From Atriophallophorus winterbourni (lineage: Eukaryota; Platyhelminthes; Trematoda; Plagiorchiida; Microphallidae), in contig JACCGJ010003415.1 of assembly GCA_013407085.1 (NCBI GenBank), positions 22,681 through 86,680 on the forward strand: a stretch of DNA of 64,000 nucleotides, in the 5' to 3' direction. Below, in pieces: positions 52,640 to 63,245 of this stretch; the first letter of the stretch is position 1, and every line of letters begins with the position of its first letter. The notes under the pieces were generated by a model that had not been told where the DNA came from, did no database searches, and was given only the letters and a program-made list of their open reading frames with translations. Both the position numbers and the translations under genes were made by a program.

Positions 52640-53898
52640 TTGCTTTTTTGCTTATATTCAGTTCAGTTGGCACAGGACTGTAAATGGCTGATAAGCCAAC
52701 CGAGCATCCAGAATTTCTGTCGGTGGAAACTTCAAACGAGCGTTTGTTCTTTATCTACCGCTTGTATCCAATCATCCATTGTCATCAACAAATTAGATCG
52801 ACAGGATTAATTTCATTAAAATTCATGCTGTTTTGATGGCACAGAAGGTTTTGCGTATAATACAAATCTACTCCTCTTCCTCTCGTTTCAAGGCCATAGG
52901 AATAAGTGAAATACCGCGTAATTCTAGTTCTTCTTCTTCTTCTGAATCGAAAGCAGAAGGGATAAAATCCCGTATAAGCCTAATCACAACAATAAACATT
53001 GGTGACTTCTGCTGACAAGGCAAGCCCTGAGAGTAGAGGAACACTACTATATCACTCCGGAGATCAAGTCCATTCGTCTCAACAAATACTGATCCAACGC
53101 GCTTTTGAATTGCTGTTCTGATGGTACAGACAGGATCCCTTTCAGTAGAGAGTTCCAAGTGTTTACCACTTGCGTGGATAGCGTGATCGCATTACTCAGC
53201 TTTAGCCTTCTAGGCTTCTGCAAATTAAGGTCATGTCCACGAGTCCTCGAGTCACCTACTAATCAGAAGTACCAGAGGAACTCTCCATATTGACCGAGAA
53301 GAATACGGCGAGTCAGGAGCAGGTCAAATCTTTCCCTTCAAAGTTCTAGGGGGTAGAGTTTCAGTAAGCTCCTTCTATCATCGTACGCGAGTTGGTGCAT
53401 TCCACGAACCATCTTAGTGCCCCTTCTTTGTACCCTCTCCAAGGAGGCGCATTCGCCTTTCGACTGGGGAAATGCAACAGGTAGCCCATATTCCAACAGA
53501 GGACGATCATACACAGAGAAAAGTGTCTGGAACGTTTACAGGGTGATGGTCGCAAATGAACGCCGAATCGCCCAGAGCATCCTGGTAGCGCTGCCTATTA
53601 TCCGACAAGTGTCAGCCTTCGACTTCAAGGAATCCATAACAAGAATCCCTAAGTCTTTCTCGACCGTCATCGCTCTAATAGGCTTACCTCCAAGAAAGTA
53701 TTCACCAGGGTCATCGGAGTATATGCGCATGACCACTGTCTTGTCCTCATTTATAGTCAGTGACCAGCGATGTGTGCAGGTAACTAAGTCATCAACTGCT
53801 TGTTGCAGTTGCTTATGGCCGTCGCAGGAACTGACAGAGGCCCACAGTTTCAGATCATCCGCGAATAAAAGACAATCGATAGCTACCGCGTTCGGAAT
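52640..53898 (-). mobile_element. CR1-like LINE copy 4: RT palm to 3' end
   Basis: Minus: RT palm IPNAVAIDCLLFADDLKLWA (catalytic FADD, about 53858-53870), TINEDKTVVMRIYSDDPGEY, KDLGILVMDSLKSKADTC, then C-terminus and 3' UTR with (TTC)n at about 52926-52942. The frame between 53536 and 53898 is open. 53148-53165 preserves the uninterrupted target of the LTR element found at 37726. Confidence 0.85.
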
Positions 53899-54014
53899 AG
53901 CTATCGATTGTCTTTTATTTCGCGGATGATCTGAACTGTGGGCCTCTGTCAGTTCCTGCGACGGCCATAAGCAACTGCAACAAGCAGTTGATGACTTAGT
54001 TACCTGCACACATC
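53769..54014. repeat. 116-bp near-perfect inverted repeat (foldback) with 14-nt spacer
   Basis: Arms 53769-53884 and 53899-54014 are reverse complements with about two single-base indels; spacer 53885-53898. The left arm is native RT sequence including FADD. The right arm is an inverted copy attached to the GAT-tail repeat. A minus frame that appears to run across the foldback is an artefact. Confidence 0.92.
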
Positions 54015-54285
54015 TGAGATGCATGACAGTGAAAGCCGCAGGAAGCTGCCGTGCTGATGTTCTCTACTCGTTCACGAAACTTGTTTGAATGCATGTTCCA
54101 TTCGAGGTGTAGGCACCTCTTCCCAGTTTGTTTGTGCTTACTCTTCTATAGAAGCCGTAGCAATTTAAGTCCCACCCTTCCCCATCTTTTAGGATTTTAC
54201 TTTTTCATTGTTGTATGGCAGTTACGCATTCGGTACGTGCTACCGGTGTATTGCTGTCTTTGATGATGATGATGATGATGATGAT
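54015..54285 (+). mobile_element. GAT-tail repeat, 5'-truncated insertion in CR1 RT
   Basis: TGAGATGCATGACAGTGAAA to GTATTGCTGTCTTTGATGAT and a run of about eight GAT units. With the inverted arm it forms a 387-bp insert (53899-54285) flanked by GCGTTCGGAAT (53888-53898) and GCGTCCGGAAT (54286-54296), an 11-bp target duplication with one mismatch. The GAT run marks the 3' end. Confidence 0.88.
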
Positions 54286-54883
54286 GCGTCCGGAATATCA
54301 TTCACGAAAATTTTAAATAACAATGGGCCAAGCACAGATCCCTGCGGCACTCCGGAGGTTACTATCATCTCTGAAGACAAAACTCCATCCACCTCTACAC
54401 GGTTTGACCGCCCTGAAATGAATGCCTCGATCCACTTAAGTAGACAACCTTGAATACCCAAACCCTCCAGCTTGACTAGCAATCGGCGGTAAGGCACGCG
54501 GTCGAACGCCTTACTGAAGTCTCTAAAATAACATCGACCGCTTGACCAGAATCAGTCAAAACACATCAACTTTCTTGCGCGAGGAGCAGATTACTTACGC
54601 ATGACCGATTTTTGGTGAATCCATGTTGTTGTGGACACCAACGCCCACACCCCAAAAGAAAGTGCTTTTTTTTCTTTTTGATCAACTTCTCTAAAATGTT
54701 AACAATCACAGAAGTCAATGTGACCGGCCTGTAATTAGCGGGACTACTAGGGTCCCCATTCTTAAACATAGGTTTAATAATACCCTGTTTCCATTCTTGT
54801 GGCAAGACCCCTAATGTTACAGATTTCTTAAACAATCTGATCCGCGGAACGCACAACACTTCTGATAGTGCTCGTAAAACCAA
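54286..54883 (-). pseudogene. CR1-like LINE copy 4: RT fingers and palm entrance
   Basis: Minus frames: QEWKQGIIKPMFKNGDPSSP, ANYRPVTLTSVIVNILEKLI, QQHGFTKNRSCVSNLLLAQE (54566-54883), then [39 protein letters not shown] and NDIPDA (54290-54497). A short frame-breaking stretch lies at 54500-54565. Confidence 0.88.
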
Positions 54884-54928
54884 CGGATGAATACCGTTTG
54901 GTCCTGGCGCGGATTATGTGTCTAACTG

Positions 54929-55432
54929 TTACAACAGGAGTCTATCCGTCTCTACGTCGACATCAAGATCAGACAGGACCTCACTGTTATTAGAGACAGA
55001 AGGGGGATCAGTGTCTTCGAGACAGTACACGAAGGCATATTGCTTAGCCATGGATTCAGCTTTCAAACTATCCTCAGTAATGTCTACCCCATTAGTATCT
55101 ATCAAATTAGGAATATATGGCGACGCCTTTGGGTGTGGACGAATGTATGCGAATAGCCGTTTTTGTGCCCAAGTAGACTCGTCAACCAATCGCTGCTCGT
55201 ACAACATACGGTTTCTGTGTTCTAATGCCGTGCAAACGTTTCTAGCTTGCCGATAATTGTCATAGTCAGTGACGTATTTCGGGCTTACGAATATCGACCG
55301 GAGCTCTTGACGTTGCCTCAAAAGTCTTCGTAGCTCCTTGTCAAACCAAGAGGGACCTTTGGCTTTTCGACGACGTGTGGACGACGGAACGGCCATCTCA
55401 ATAACTGTCCAAATATTATCACCAGCCAACAA
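54929..55432 (-). CDS. CR1-like LINE copy 4: linker between endonuclease and RT
   Basis: An open frame of 167 codons: KGPSWFDKELRRLLRQRQEL, YDNYRQARNVCTALEHRNRM, ESTWAQKRLFAYIRPHPKAS and SIPNLIDTNGVDITEDSLK-like sequence. This basic helical region is standard between endonuclease and RT in CR1/Jockey ORF2. It is intact, in contrast to its flanks. Confidence 0.82.
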   Translation of the reverse strand: MLAGDNIWTVIEMAVPSSTRRRKAKGPSWFDKELRRLLRQRQELRSIFVSPKYVTDYDNYRQARNVCTALEHRNRMLYEQRLVDESTWAQKRLFAYIRPHPKASPYIPNLIDTNGVDITEDSLKAESMAKQYAFVYCLEDTDPPSVSNNSEVLSDLDVDVETDRLLL

Positions 55433-55569
55433 TCTTCAACATCAGCTGATTGATCGAAAGACCAATCGAGAGATGAAGCAACATCCCGTAACCTACCCGC
55501 GTCTGCCTTCCAAAAATTCCTTCTGGGAATTGGAAGTGTTGCGTTTCCAAATAAAATTTAAGGTGGCTG

Positions 55570-56165
55570 AGTAATATCGGATTACGTGGGGGTGAATACC
55601 AAGTCCAAAATGGACTCACACCCAGTAGGGCCTACTCTAGTCGGATAGGAAACATGCTGCACGAGGCCCACATCAACCACAGCGTTCAATAAATCCTGCT
55701 TGAATCACCCAGAACCTTCCTCTAGCGAAGTCCAATCAATACTAGGAGCATTTAAATAGTCAATAATCAAGCAATTTGGGGATCTACCATCATCATCAAA
55801 GACAGCAATACAATATGGGGATCTACCATATTGGCATATCTTTCATATCAGAGTATCTGCCTGAGTATTGGAAGAAAGATAAGCGATACCTATCGTGTCA
55901 AATGAAGCTGCAGTCCATAAAACCATAAACTCTCAGCCATACCGTTAGTCTGCTGGAAGCGAGCCAACACTGCGACGGAAACATGTTGTTGTAAGTACAA
56001 GGCAACCCCACCACCGATTCTAACGTTTGTTCGATCTGAGCGAAAAAGGGTAGGGCCAGCTCGGGATCATCCTGCTCATGTGAGAGCCAGGTTTCCGTCA
56101 CCGCAATGATCGCTGGAGGGTCCTGACTAATTCGATCAAAGAGTTCATCCAGTTTGTTTCTCAAG
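55570..56165 (-). pseudogene. CR1-like LINE copy 4: endonuclease
   Basis: MRNKLDELFDRISQDPPAII then AVTETWLSHEQDDPELAL (catalytic Glu motif), FFAQIEQTLESVVGLPCTY in place of GGGVALY, and a C-terminal part GLVQHVSYPTRVGPTGCES and ILDLVFTPT. Stops and frameshifts between; SDH not seen. Confidence 0.82.
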
Positions 56166-56177
56166 CTCCTCGCATTT

Positions 56178-56567
56178 TCAAAGATGCAGATCCCTCCGAA
56201 TGCTTATCGTCAGAGGTTCCCAACGAACTCTTGGCCTCATCCTCACAGCCCGAAAATCCACAATGCGCAAGTTAGTTTCACCGGCGGCTCTGCGCTCGCC
56301 AATCTCCTGAGTAGCTTTTCGCATTTTCACCCGATCTTCCTGAGAGAGATCACGCAGGAGTCGAAGTTCACTACCCTCTAACCTGTAACCCCTCTTTAGC
56401 AGTAGGGTCACTTGATCAGCGGAGTCTAACACAATCTTTAACGGTCTGGGGCGATCACCTGGCGCTGGCCTGCGGCCTAGACGAAACGCTGTGCGTACCG
56501 TTACACCCTTTTCACCTTCGTCGAAAGGGAGGGCAAAAGCAGAATTCGAGAAAGTCTGCAGCCACAT
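56178..56567 (-). CDS. CR1-like LINE copy 4: basic domain before the endonuclease
   Basis: A 129-codon open frame: KGVTVRTAFRLGRRPAPGDR, PRPLKIVLDSADQVTLLLKR, LRLLRDLSQEDRVKMRKATQ and ERRAAGETNLRIVDFRAVRM. PRPLKI is also found in copies 1 and 3 at the same place (GPKPLKVTF, GPRPLKLTH). The Arg-rich, RRM-like unit probably binds nucleic acid. It begins with an ATG after MWLQTF-type sequence. Confidence 0.78.
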   Translation of the reverse strand: MWLQTFSNSAFALPFDEGEKGVTVRTAFRLGRRPAPGDRPRPLKIVLDSADQVTLLLKRGYRLEGSELRLLRDLSQEDRVKMRKATQEIGERRAAGETNLRIVDFRAVRMRPRVRWEPLTISIRRDLHL

Positions 56568-57299
56568 TTTTGTTACGGCGATAGTCTGGTGAACATTTCG
56601 GAAAAAACTGCACGCAGTTCACGATCTTATTTCCAAAACTTTGTGCGTTGGTGTTGAGGCATTTTATAGTATTTTTTCTACACGAGGATGGGGCGTGGAA
56701 AAGGAGGATAGCGGAATGCAGAATATCTGTTAGGCCGACTCATCCAGAGTCGGCATTGGAAGGTGTTTTGCTTGTGAGGATGCCTGATCGTTTTGTGGTT
56801 GTACTGTTGTAACAGCGATCTATAGTGTCGGCTGCAATTGTTTCTGAAACGTCAACTACTGATTGACTCTGTGGTGTTTCTATTGGGCGTTGGCTTCATC
56901 TATCTATCCAATATGATGTTACGATGAGCTTAGTCTATTTTCTCGTGGCAATTGTCTGCGGCCATTATCCCAACGATTTCCGACCGTGTTCAATATATCT
57001 TTAAACAAGAACGTTATTTTAAGGGACTTTGCAGCGATGCCTTTATAATTCCTAGATTTGGGATTGTGGAACGTGTCCGTCACAGCTACATCACGCAAGC
57101 CAAGTATATCATTGAGAAATGTTCATTGTGGCTGATCGTGTTTGCGCTGCATTGTTTTATCATTTGCTTCATCCGCATCTGAGACTCCCAAAGGGATTAA
57201 ATTTCTATCTTCACTCTGCTTCGTTTGTGCTTGTTGCTGACCGTTGTTGATCTCTACTTCGAAACCTATACGAGCAAACCGAAAATTTTTAGTGGTGAC

Positions 57300-57576
57300 C
57301 AGATTCTCTACATATGCCTCCCTGCGCAGAATGGCGTTGTCGTAGCGGAGGACAAGTGAAGACTTGGCTCGCCACCGTGAGATCGGACGTGGAGCTGCTT
57401 GGCCTACGATCGGTTTACGGATGGCGCATGTGGGACCGGACCTGGCTTACAATCTGCGCGGATCTCGCTTCTAACCGCCGAGCGTGGGCGGCTGCAATCC
57501 GTGATGTCAATGAAGCCGACTCATCCTCCAGGAGGAGATAGTCGCACTAAAGTAAAAGTAAAGTAAAGTAACGTTT
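57300..57576 (+). mobile_element. RTE-like LINE 3' fragment with AAAGT tail
   Basis: The + frame ends GGQVKTWLATVRSDVELLGL, RMWDRTWLTICADLASNRRA, WAAAIRDVNEADSSSRRR and TAG: the C-terminal, post-RT cysteine-poor end typical of RTE proteins in flukes. It is followed by AAAGTAAAAGTAAAGTAAAG, an RTE-style short-repeat tail. It sits in the ORF1 region of CR1 copy 4 and is severely 5' truncated. Confidence 0.8.
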
Positions 57577-57577
57577 G

Positions 57578-57860
57578 TATGCCGAGCTCGAAGCTCAGCA
57601 TCCGATCATCCAGATTGCTTTGCTGGACACTTGTTAGAGCAGATAAATCTGCATTTGGATTAGTTCGACCATTTTTACAAACGTAGCATACACCGGACTT
57701 GTTTTCATGATTCAGTATCAATATCGCCTGCGGGGTCAATGATTTTTCAAATTTTGCGTGACACGTGTGGGAGCAGTTTCGACGTGACACATTCGACCTT
57801 ACGACTGACGTCTTTCTTGCAGACAACACATGTTTCGCGAACATCAGATCGTTTCATGTT
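57578..57860 (-). pseudogene. CR1-like LINE copy 4: ORF1 zinc-finger region
   Basis: Minus: CHAKFEKSLTPQAILILNHE, NKSGVCYVCKNGRTNP, then a polar helix (SNLDDRMLSFELGIQTLL) that runs into the RTE insertion. Compared with copy 1 (HTNCDKLLT, PSVCYVCSVC) several finger cysteines are lost. Confidence 0.72.
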
Positions 57861-58494
57861 AACGGGGAAAACCAAAGTACAAATAAGAGTACACAAATCG
57901 ATACGCCTGGGGTTGGTTTATGTGGTACTGTGTGAAGTTGACGGAAAATGACGAATTGTATGAATATTTCATCACCCAATTTTGCCGCGAATTTGTCAGC
58001 CTCGCGTTAAGAATATTGGTATGAAATTGATTTCACGTTAAGTATTTATCCGAGTAGTTCCTGATCGTAGTAAACACCGATGGGTTGATCTAACAGCAGA
58101 ATCGCAAAAGCGACTCAAATAAACCAACGAACTCCAGAGAATCTACGAGTGACGCACACAAAGAACGATACGTCGTAGATGGATAATTCTTGTATGAGTA
58201 GATCCGTCGTAGCAAACTTTCAGATACACATCTAGAAATGAAACCGATCGGATGAAAACTATGAAAGTTATATTAAAAAATATCGGAGTTCAAAATTAAT
58301 CCAGCCGCAAGTCACGATGCTCAAAAAATAGAAAGTGGAATGAAACCGCTCAAAAATGGACTTCCTAAATAACTTTGGTACTAAAGGATGGGGATGGTCA
58401 GTGGATAAATCACATAATAAAGTCAAACTCGAATTGCGGATAGGGACAGGTTGAATGTTCACGCGGTAAAACTGGAATAGTGCTTCGATTTGTG
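57861..58494. other. No feature recognised
   Basis: May include the 5' UTR of CR1 copy 4 (TCAACTTCACACAG on minus near 57930). No gene or repeat seen elsewhere in the stretch. Confidence 0.5.
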
Positions 58495-59345
58495 CGAACC
58501 AGAGGCGAGGGTCGTTAATACCAAAAGAGGGAAGGCTAAGTGCGACATAGCACCTGTAGAAATATCCTCAGACAGTGAGTTCGGTTGTATCAATTTCACC
58601 TTGATGGTTAGCCAAAAGCGAGAGATAGAATCATGTGCCTGCAGACATCCAGACATGTCAGGTCTTGGTAAAACATCAGCAGCCAAGTTCAATTCTCCTT
58701 TGACGTAACGAATGCCAGTAGAGATTTGAGAAATGGAATGCAACCGTATGGCGTAAATCTCTGGATTTCCAAACCGTCACATAACATAGACAGTTAAAAA
58801 GCCTTACCAATAACATATTCATTTGCATGCTTTTCCGTCATTCACACCCCACGACCGGTTTCGTGCTGTTTGCGCTCCTTCCTTACCAATAACCTTTCCA
58901 AAGTTGGCGCAGCGCGTCTTCCAGGCTGGTGTCCCCGCGATCAGATATCGCAATGGTTAGTTACGCTTCAGAATATGTCCCGAAACCGTGTTCAATGGCG
59001 GTCTTGCACTAAGCATATTCTTGGAGTGTTTACTTAACCTTGTATGTTGTCAAACGAAGTGACGAGAAAAGCTTATTATGATGCATGACAGTGAAAGCCG
59101 CAAGGAAGCTGCCATGCTGATGTCGCTCTACTCGTTCACGAAACTTGTTTGAATGCATGTTACATTCGAGGTGTAGGCACCTCTTCCCAGTTTGGTTGTG
59201 CTCACTCTTCTATAGAATCCTAGTATAGTAGCTATTCAAGTCCCACCCTTCCCCATATTTTAGGATTTTACTTTTTCATGGTTGTGTAGCAGTTAAGCAT
59301 TCGGTACGTGCTACCGATGTAATGCTGTCTATGATGATGAATGCA
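58495..59345 (+). mobile_element. GAT-tail repeat, long copy with antisense gypsy RNase H fragment
   Basis: From about GGGTCGTTAATACCAAAAGA to TGCTGTCTATGATGATGA. On minus, 58560-58745 encodes ISQISTGIRYVKGELNLAAD, VLPRPDMSGC, the end of a gypsy RNase H (RYVKGxxNxVADxLSRP). The same antisense piece is in 45249-46158, so it belongs to the repeat. A hammerhead fragment is inserted at 58815-58880. Sister copies are 5' truncated at different points, pointing to LINE-type retrotransposition. Confidence 0.8.
58815..58880 (-). mobile_element. Hammerhead repeat A insertion with 13-bp target duplication
   Basis: The 66-bp insert is flanked by CCTTACCAATAAC at 58802-58814 and 58881-58893. The uninterrupted site is seen at 45718-45735 and 62658-62675. 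On minus it reads AAGGAGCGCAAACAGCACGA, AACCGGTCGTGGGGTGTG, AATGACGGAAAAGCATGC, AAATGAATAT. It holds the 3' half of the ribozyme (stem II part, GAA, ACCGGT, GUC, stem I strand) but not CUGAUGA. Confidence 0.9.
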
Positions 59346-59759
59346 AGTGTCGAATCTCGCCGGGCGAATGACGATCGAGTTTAGAATGCAGAGTTAGTGA
59401 TTTGCCTTCAATGTAGAAAAGGTGACTCGGATTTGGTGGACCGGCTACAGTTGTCGCTGTTACTGGCTGGCCCGAAAGTCTGACGGTTTTTTGAGAAAAA
59501 AGTGCTCGAGTAAGTGCACTTAGAGGCTTTATCCCAATATCTTTGTGGTACTAACATATGAGCTCATATCTCGGAGATCTTGAGTTAGATTTTGAGCGTG
59601 CTCAGTTGTGAGATTTCGATACAAGTGAATTTAGCAGAAGCGTCAATTTGGCAACGTGTTCATTCAATTCTGTAGAAAAAAATTGCGAGATGCTGGGTGC
59701 AGAAACTCTCGTGATTTGGTCGGTATTCTTAGCTTCAATAATCTTATCCGCGGTTTGCG
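59346..59759. other. No feature recognised
   Basis: Mixed sequence between a GAT-tail repeat and a SINE-like fragment; no coding or RNA signal found. Confidence 0.5.
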
Positions 59760-59870
59760 CTAGCTGTCAGGTTGCTCAGGTCTAGACAGATATTATAATT
59801 GTAATGAGCCTCCAGCATGCTTCCGCATGCTGCTCAACACCTATGGTAAATCAATTTATTACGATGCAAG
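59760..59870 (-). repeat. SINE-like element, partial reverse copy
   Basis: AGCTGTCAGGTTGCTCAGGT, CTAGACAGATAT, AATGAGCCTCCAGCATGCTT and AATCAATTTATTACGATG. The tail half is missing. Confidence 0.65.
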
Positions 59871-60190
59871 CCACGCGGTACAAAAGTACTGCGCGATCGT
59901 TCATCCATACATTTAAAAGCAATCGGTTGCCTCCTAATGTTTTTTAACTTCGCTCTTTTGACATTCATTCCTGCGTCTTGTAAACGAAATGGGCCGTATC
60001 TGCGCACACACCATCGCACCAACTTAGTTTTCAGTTTCTACGCAATGCTTGACGTGGTCGAATTCGGTATCGTTTCTCTTGTATGCTTTCTCGTTCGTGA
60101 TGCCGTACTGTAATGGTGATGTAATGTGATGGAAATGCATGTAAATGACCTTTTCATCAAAAATTTGTTTTCGTTTATTTTTCTATTTAG

Positions 60191-60284
60191 CCCCCGTCTA
60201 TGTCGTATGTTTCTTGGCGACCAACCTGTCACCGTTGTTCCAAGCTTTTCAAATCAGTTGCCACACTGAAACGTCATGCTGAAG
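60191..60284 (+). CDS. Zinc-finger protein, exon with first finger
   Basis: Acceptor TTTTTCTATTTAG, donor GAAG then GTAAGA. The exon starts in phase 0 and ends in phase 1: PPSMSYVSWRPTCHRCSKLF then KSVATLKRHAE. CHRC, then 12 residues to His, is the front of a classical C2H2 finger with conserved Phe and Leu. Direct splicing to 63633 completes the motif as His-x3-Cys (HAEVC), i.e. C-x2-C-x12-H-x3-C. Upstream exons are not identified. Likely a nuclear DNA- or RNA-binding protein; the family is unknown. Confidence 0.75.
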
Positions 60285-60817
60285 GTAAGAACATTTATTC
60301 GCTTTTCGTTTTTCACTTATTAATCGTGATTTGTGTGATCCTCAGCTGGAGATAAAATGCCATTTCCGTAAACCCCGACTAAGAGGTAGAATAGTAGACT
60401 ATTTTAAAATCTATTCACTTAAACATTGTGCCAGTGATTTCGCGGATGAGATTGCCGAATTCACCGATGTCCCGAATCACACCAATACACGTGCGTCAAT
60501 AGTCTTTGAAATCATTTAAGACTTGACGTGCTACTAATTACTGGTAAGTTAAAGGTTTAGGAGTTTCGTACGCATCGAATATTTCTTGTGATTGGTGTGG
60601 CCAAACCATTACAGTCTCCGTCGTTAGATATAAACAGTAAGCAGATCTAATCCGACATCTCACCCGATCTGCACGGTTAGATACCTGCCGCTAAATTGGA
60701 AGCCGTCGAATTGTCACATCTTATGCCTCTAAAGCACATTACGCATAGATCAACTTGTTACTTCATTCATCTTTCGTTTGAATATGTCGTAACACACTGG
60801 AACCTAAATATGGTATG

Positions 60818-61025
60818 GCATGAAAGAACAAGCCTGATCCAGGCAAAGTGCCGCACATGGGCGATAATACTGTCAGGTTCCCCAGGCTTAGACAGATATG
60901 AGAAATAGAGAATAAAGATAGTAGTGAGACTCCAGTGTGTTTCAGCATGCAGGTCATTACCCGTGGCCAACCGATTTAGCACGGTGTTAGCCGCACAACA
61001 CAACAGTACTGTACGATTTCACATC
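60818..61025 (-). repeat. SINE-like element, reverse copy with hairpin deletion
   Basis: GCATGAAAGAACAAGCCTGA, CCAGGCAAAGTGCCGCACAT, GGGCGATAATACTGTCAGG, to GATTTCACATCAGTG. The CATA tail is replaced by TATGGCATG and one hairpin arm is deleted. Confidence 0.82.
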
Positions 61026-61881
61026 AGTGAACAACCTAAGTACTTACATACTAAGACGTGTTCAATCAGGGAACTCAGATGAGAAACTTGAACGGGTGCC
61101 TTTAATTTTGTCGCGTGTATATTAGGATCCACTGTTGTTGCAAAACTGCACCATCTCAATGCCTACACCAATGAAACTATACCCATCTGCGTGATCGATA
61201 TAAAATATCTAGAACTAGTAAAAATCGTATCCCTTGCTTCTCTTCTGGTGCCTGATCCATGATCTAGGCAACGTTATAGTTAAACAGGTTTATCGATAAC
61301 CGTTGGCCTTGCTTAACCTCTGTGTGCAAATCAACTTCGCAGTATTCTTCACAATAGGCCCGCTTTCCAGCAACGATTGATTTGTAACAGGCTTTGATAA
61401 AGCTTTTGAAAGTTTCCTGTCCGAAATCCCGATGTCCCATTAATAACTGAGTTTGATTAAGTTATTGTGAGTGCGGAACTTTATAAAGCATCCTAATATC
61501 TGTTCCTACTACTGTCCACGGCGCTCGAATATCCGACGACAAGTGAATGTTTGTTCCAGCATTCTCTCCCATGGCGACACCCACCTAGAATGTTTATTTT
61601 ACGTCTGCGATGTTAATCGGAAAACAGTTTTATCAGCAACGTCGCGAACGACTAAACAGCGATGAGGCTCCTACATTTAGGCAGGGGCAGGATAATGGAC
61701 CAACAGGAAAATTACAGTTTCTTATATGAGATAAAATAATTGGTGCAACTGAACTAGTAACGCATCCACACAGGCTCTTGTCATTTTAACGGAGATTCCG
61801 TCCTTTTCCGACGCTAGATCGTTCCTTTAAATTATATACTCCAATGGAAGCTTGCAATTGACTGGTTAGCCACAGCTATTT

Positions 61882-62068
61882 ATGTATGGATGAAATTACA
61901 AGCCTGATCCTGGTAAGGTGGTACACAGTCATAGACCGTACGTGGGCTAAAATACTGTTAGGTTGCCCCGCACTAGACCGATATAAGAAAAGGGGAATAC
62001 CATCGAGACCCCAGGATGTTTCCGCATAGAGCTCGATATAAGTGACAAATCAATTTTTACACGGTTTT
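61882..62068 (-). repeat. SINE-like element, diverged reverse copy
   Basis: TATGTATGGATGAAATTACA, GATCCTGGTAAGGTGGTACA, CGTACGTGGGCTAAAATACT and AATCAATTTTTACACGG. Confidence 0.72.
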
Positions 62069-62410
62069 AACTATGTACCACGGACGTGCTTATCCCCATC
62101 AAGCAGATAACAGGCTTAGATCTTATGCGTGGTAAATGATGAGGACGACTATATGAATGCGACTTCATAGCCACAAAACTGCCCATAACAAAGGACCCGT
62201 TTCGTACGTTTAACTTGCCATTGAAATTAATAAGCAACACTAATCTCAATTAACTGTAAATTTAAAATTCGTCACTTTTCTACCCGTTTGATCGTTCACG
62301 TTATCGTAATTTCGATTAACTTCTTCGGTTCTCTCAAGTTAGAAATTTCCTTCAGAGTATCAAATTATCCCATGTTATTTTTATTAAAACATACTTATTT
62401 TCTATATGGA

Positions 62411-62520
62411 CGTATGGTATGGCATGAAAGCAGAAGCCTGATCCAGGGAAAGTGTCGCACAGTAAGAGACTGCACGTGGGCTAAGATACTGTCAGGTTGC
62501 CTAGGCCTAGATAAATATGA
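62411..62520 (-). repeat. SINE-like element, reverse copy
   Basis: GTATGGCATGAAAGCAGAAG, GGGAAAGTGTCGCACAGTAA, GACTGCACGTGGGCTAAGAT, to CTAGATAAATATGAGG. 5' truncated. Confidence 0.82.
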
Positions 62521-62602
62521 GGTTACGCTGGTTGGGTCACGTTTTACGGATGTCGGACCACCGACTCCCGAAACGGATTCTTTTTACGACGCCACATCCT
62601 GA

Positions 62603-63108
62603 TTGGCGTAAATCTCGGATGGTCAAACCGTCACATAACATAGACAGTTAAAAACCCTTACCAATAACCTTTCCAAAGTCGGTGCAGCGCGTCTTCCAGA
62701 CTAGTGTCCCCGCGATCAGACATCGCAATGGCTAGTTACGCTTCAGGAGATGTCCTGAAACCGTGTTCAATGGCGGTCTTGCACTAAGCATCTTCTTGGA
62801 GTGTTTGCTTAACCTTGTATGTTGCCAAGCGGGGTGACGAGAAAAGCTTGTTATGATGCATGGCAGTGAAAGCCGCCAGGAAGCTGCCATGCTGATGTCG
62901 CTCTACTCGTTCACGAAACCTGTTTGAATGCATGTTTCATTCGAGGTTTAGGCACCTCTTCCCAGTTTGTTTGTGCTTACTCTTCTATAGCTTCGTAGCT
63001 ATTTAAGTCCCACCCTTCCCAATCTTTTAGGATTTTACTTTTCATGGTTGTGTGGCAGTTAAGCATTCGGTACGTGCTAGCGATGTAATGCTGTCTATGA
63101 TGATGATG
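62603..63108 (+). mobile_element. GAT-tail repeat, 5'-truncated copy
   Basis: GGCGTAAATCTCGGATGG to ATGCTGTCTATGATGATGAT. Lacks the antisense gypsy part. Contains the uninterrupted CCTTACCAATAACC site that is duplicated around the hammerhead fragment at 58815. Confidence 0.82.
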
Positions 63109-63111
63109 AGG

Positions 63112-63245
63112 AAGGAAAAAACAGCTAATTGTAGTGAGACTCCAGCGTGTTTCAGCATGCAGCTCACTACCCGTGGCCAATCAATTTAGTACGGTGTTAG
63201 CCGCACAGCACAGAAGTACTGTACGATTGCACATCCGTGCACGTA
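63112..63245 (-). repeat. SINE-like element head fragment
   Basis: GTAGTGAGACTCCAGCGTGT, TTCAGCATGCAGCTCACTAC, CCAATCAATTTAGTACGGTG and GATTGCACATCCGTGCACG. Only the head half; it directly follows the GAT tail of the preceding repeat. Confidence 0.75.

Noticed and set aside
53417..53929. Long + strand frame of 170 codons
   Set aside because: It is antisense to the CR1 RT and turns back on itself through the foldback; an artefact of the inverted repeat.
54050..54110. CTGATGTTCTCTACTCGTTCACGAAAC in GAT-tail repeats looks hammerhead-like
   Set aside because: The conserved A of CUGAUGA is U, and neither a stem II of fixed length nor stem I/III pairing is seen in the sister copies.
60346..60367. 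22-nt micro-exon (AGDKMPF) between zinc-finger exons
   Set aside because: The incoming phase fits, but the outgoing phase does not match 63633, and it supplies no fourth zinc ligand.
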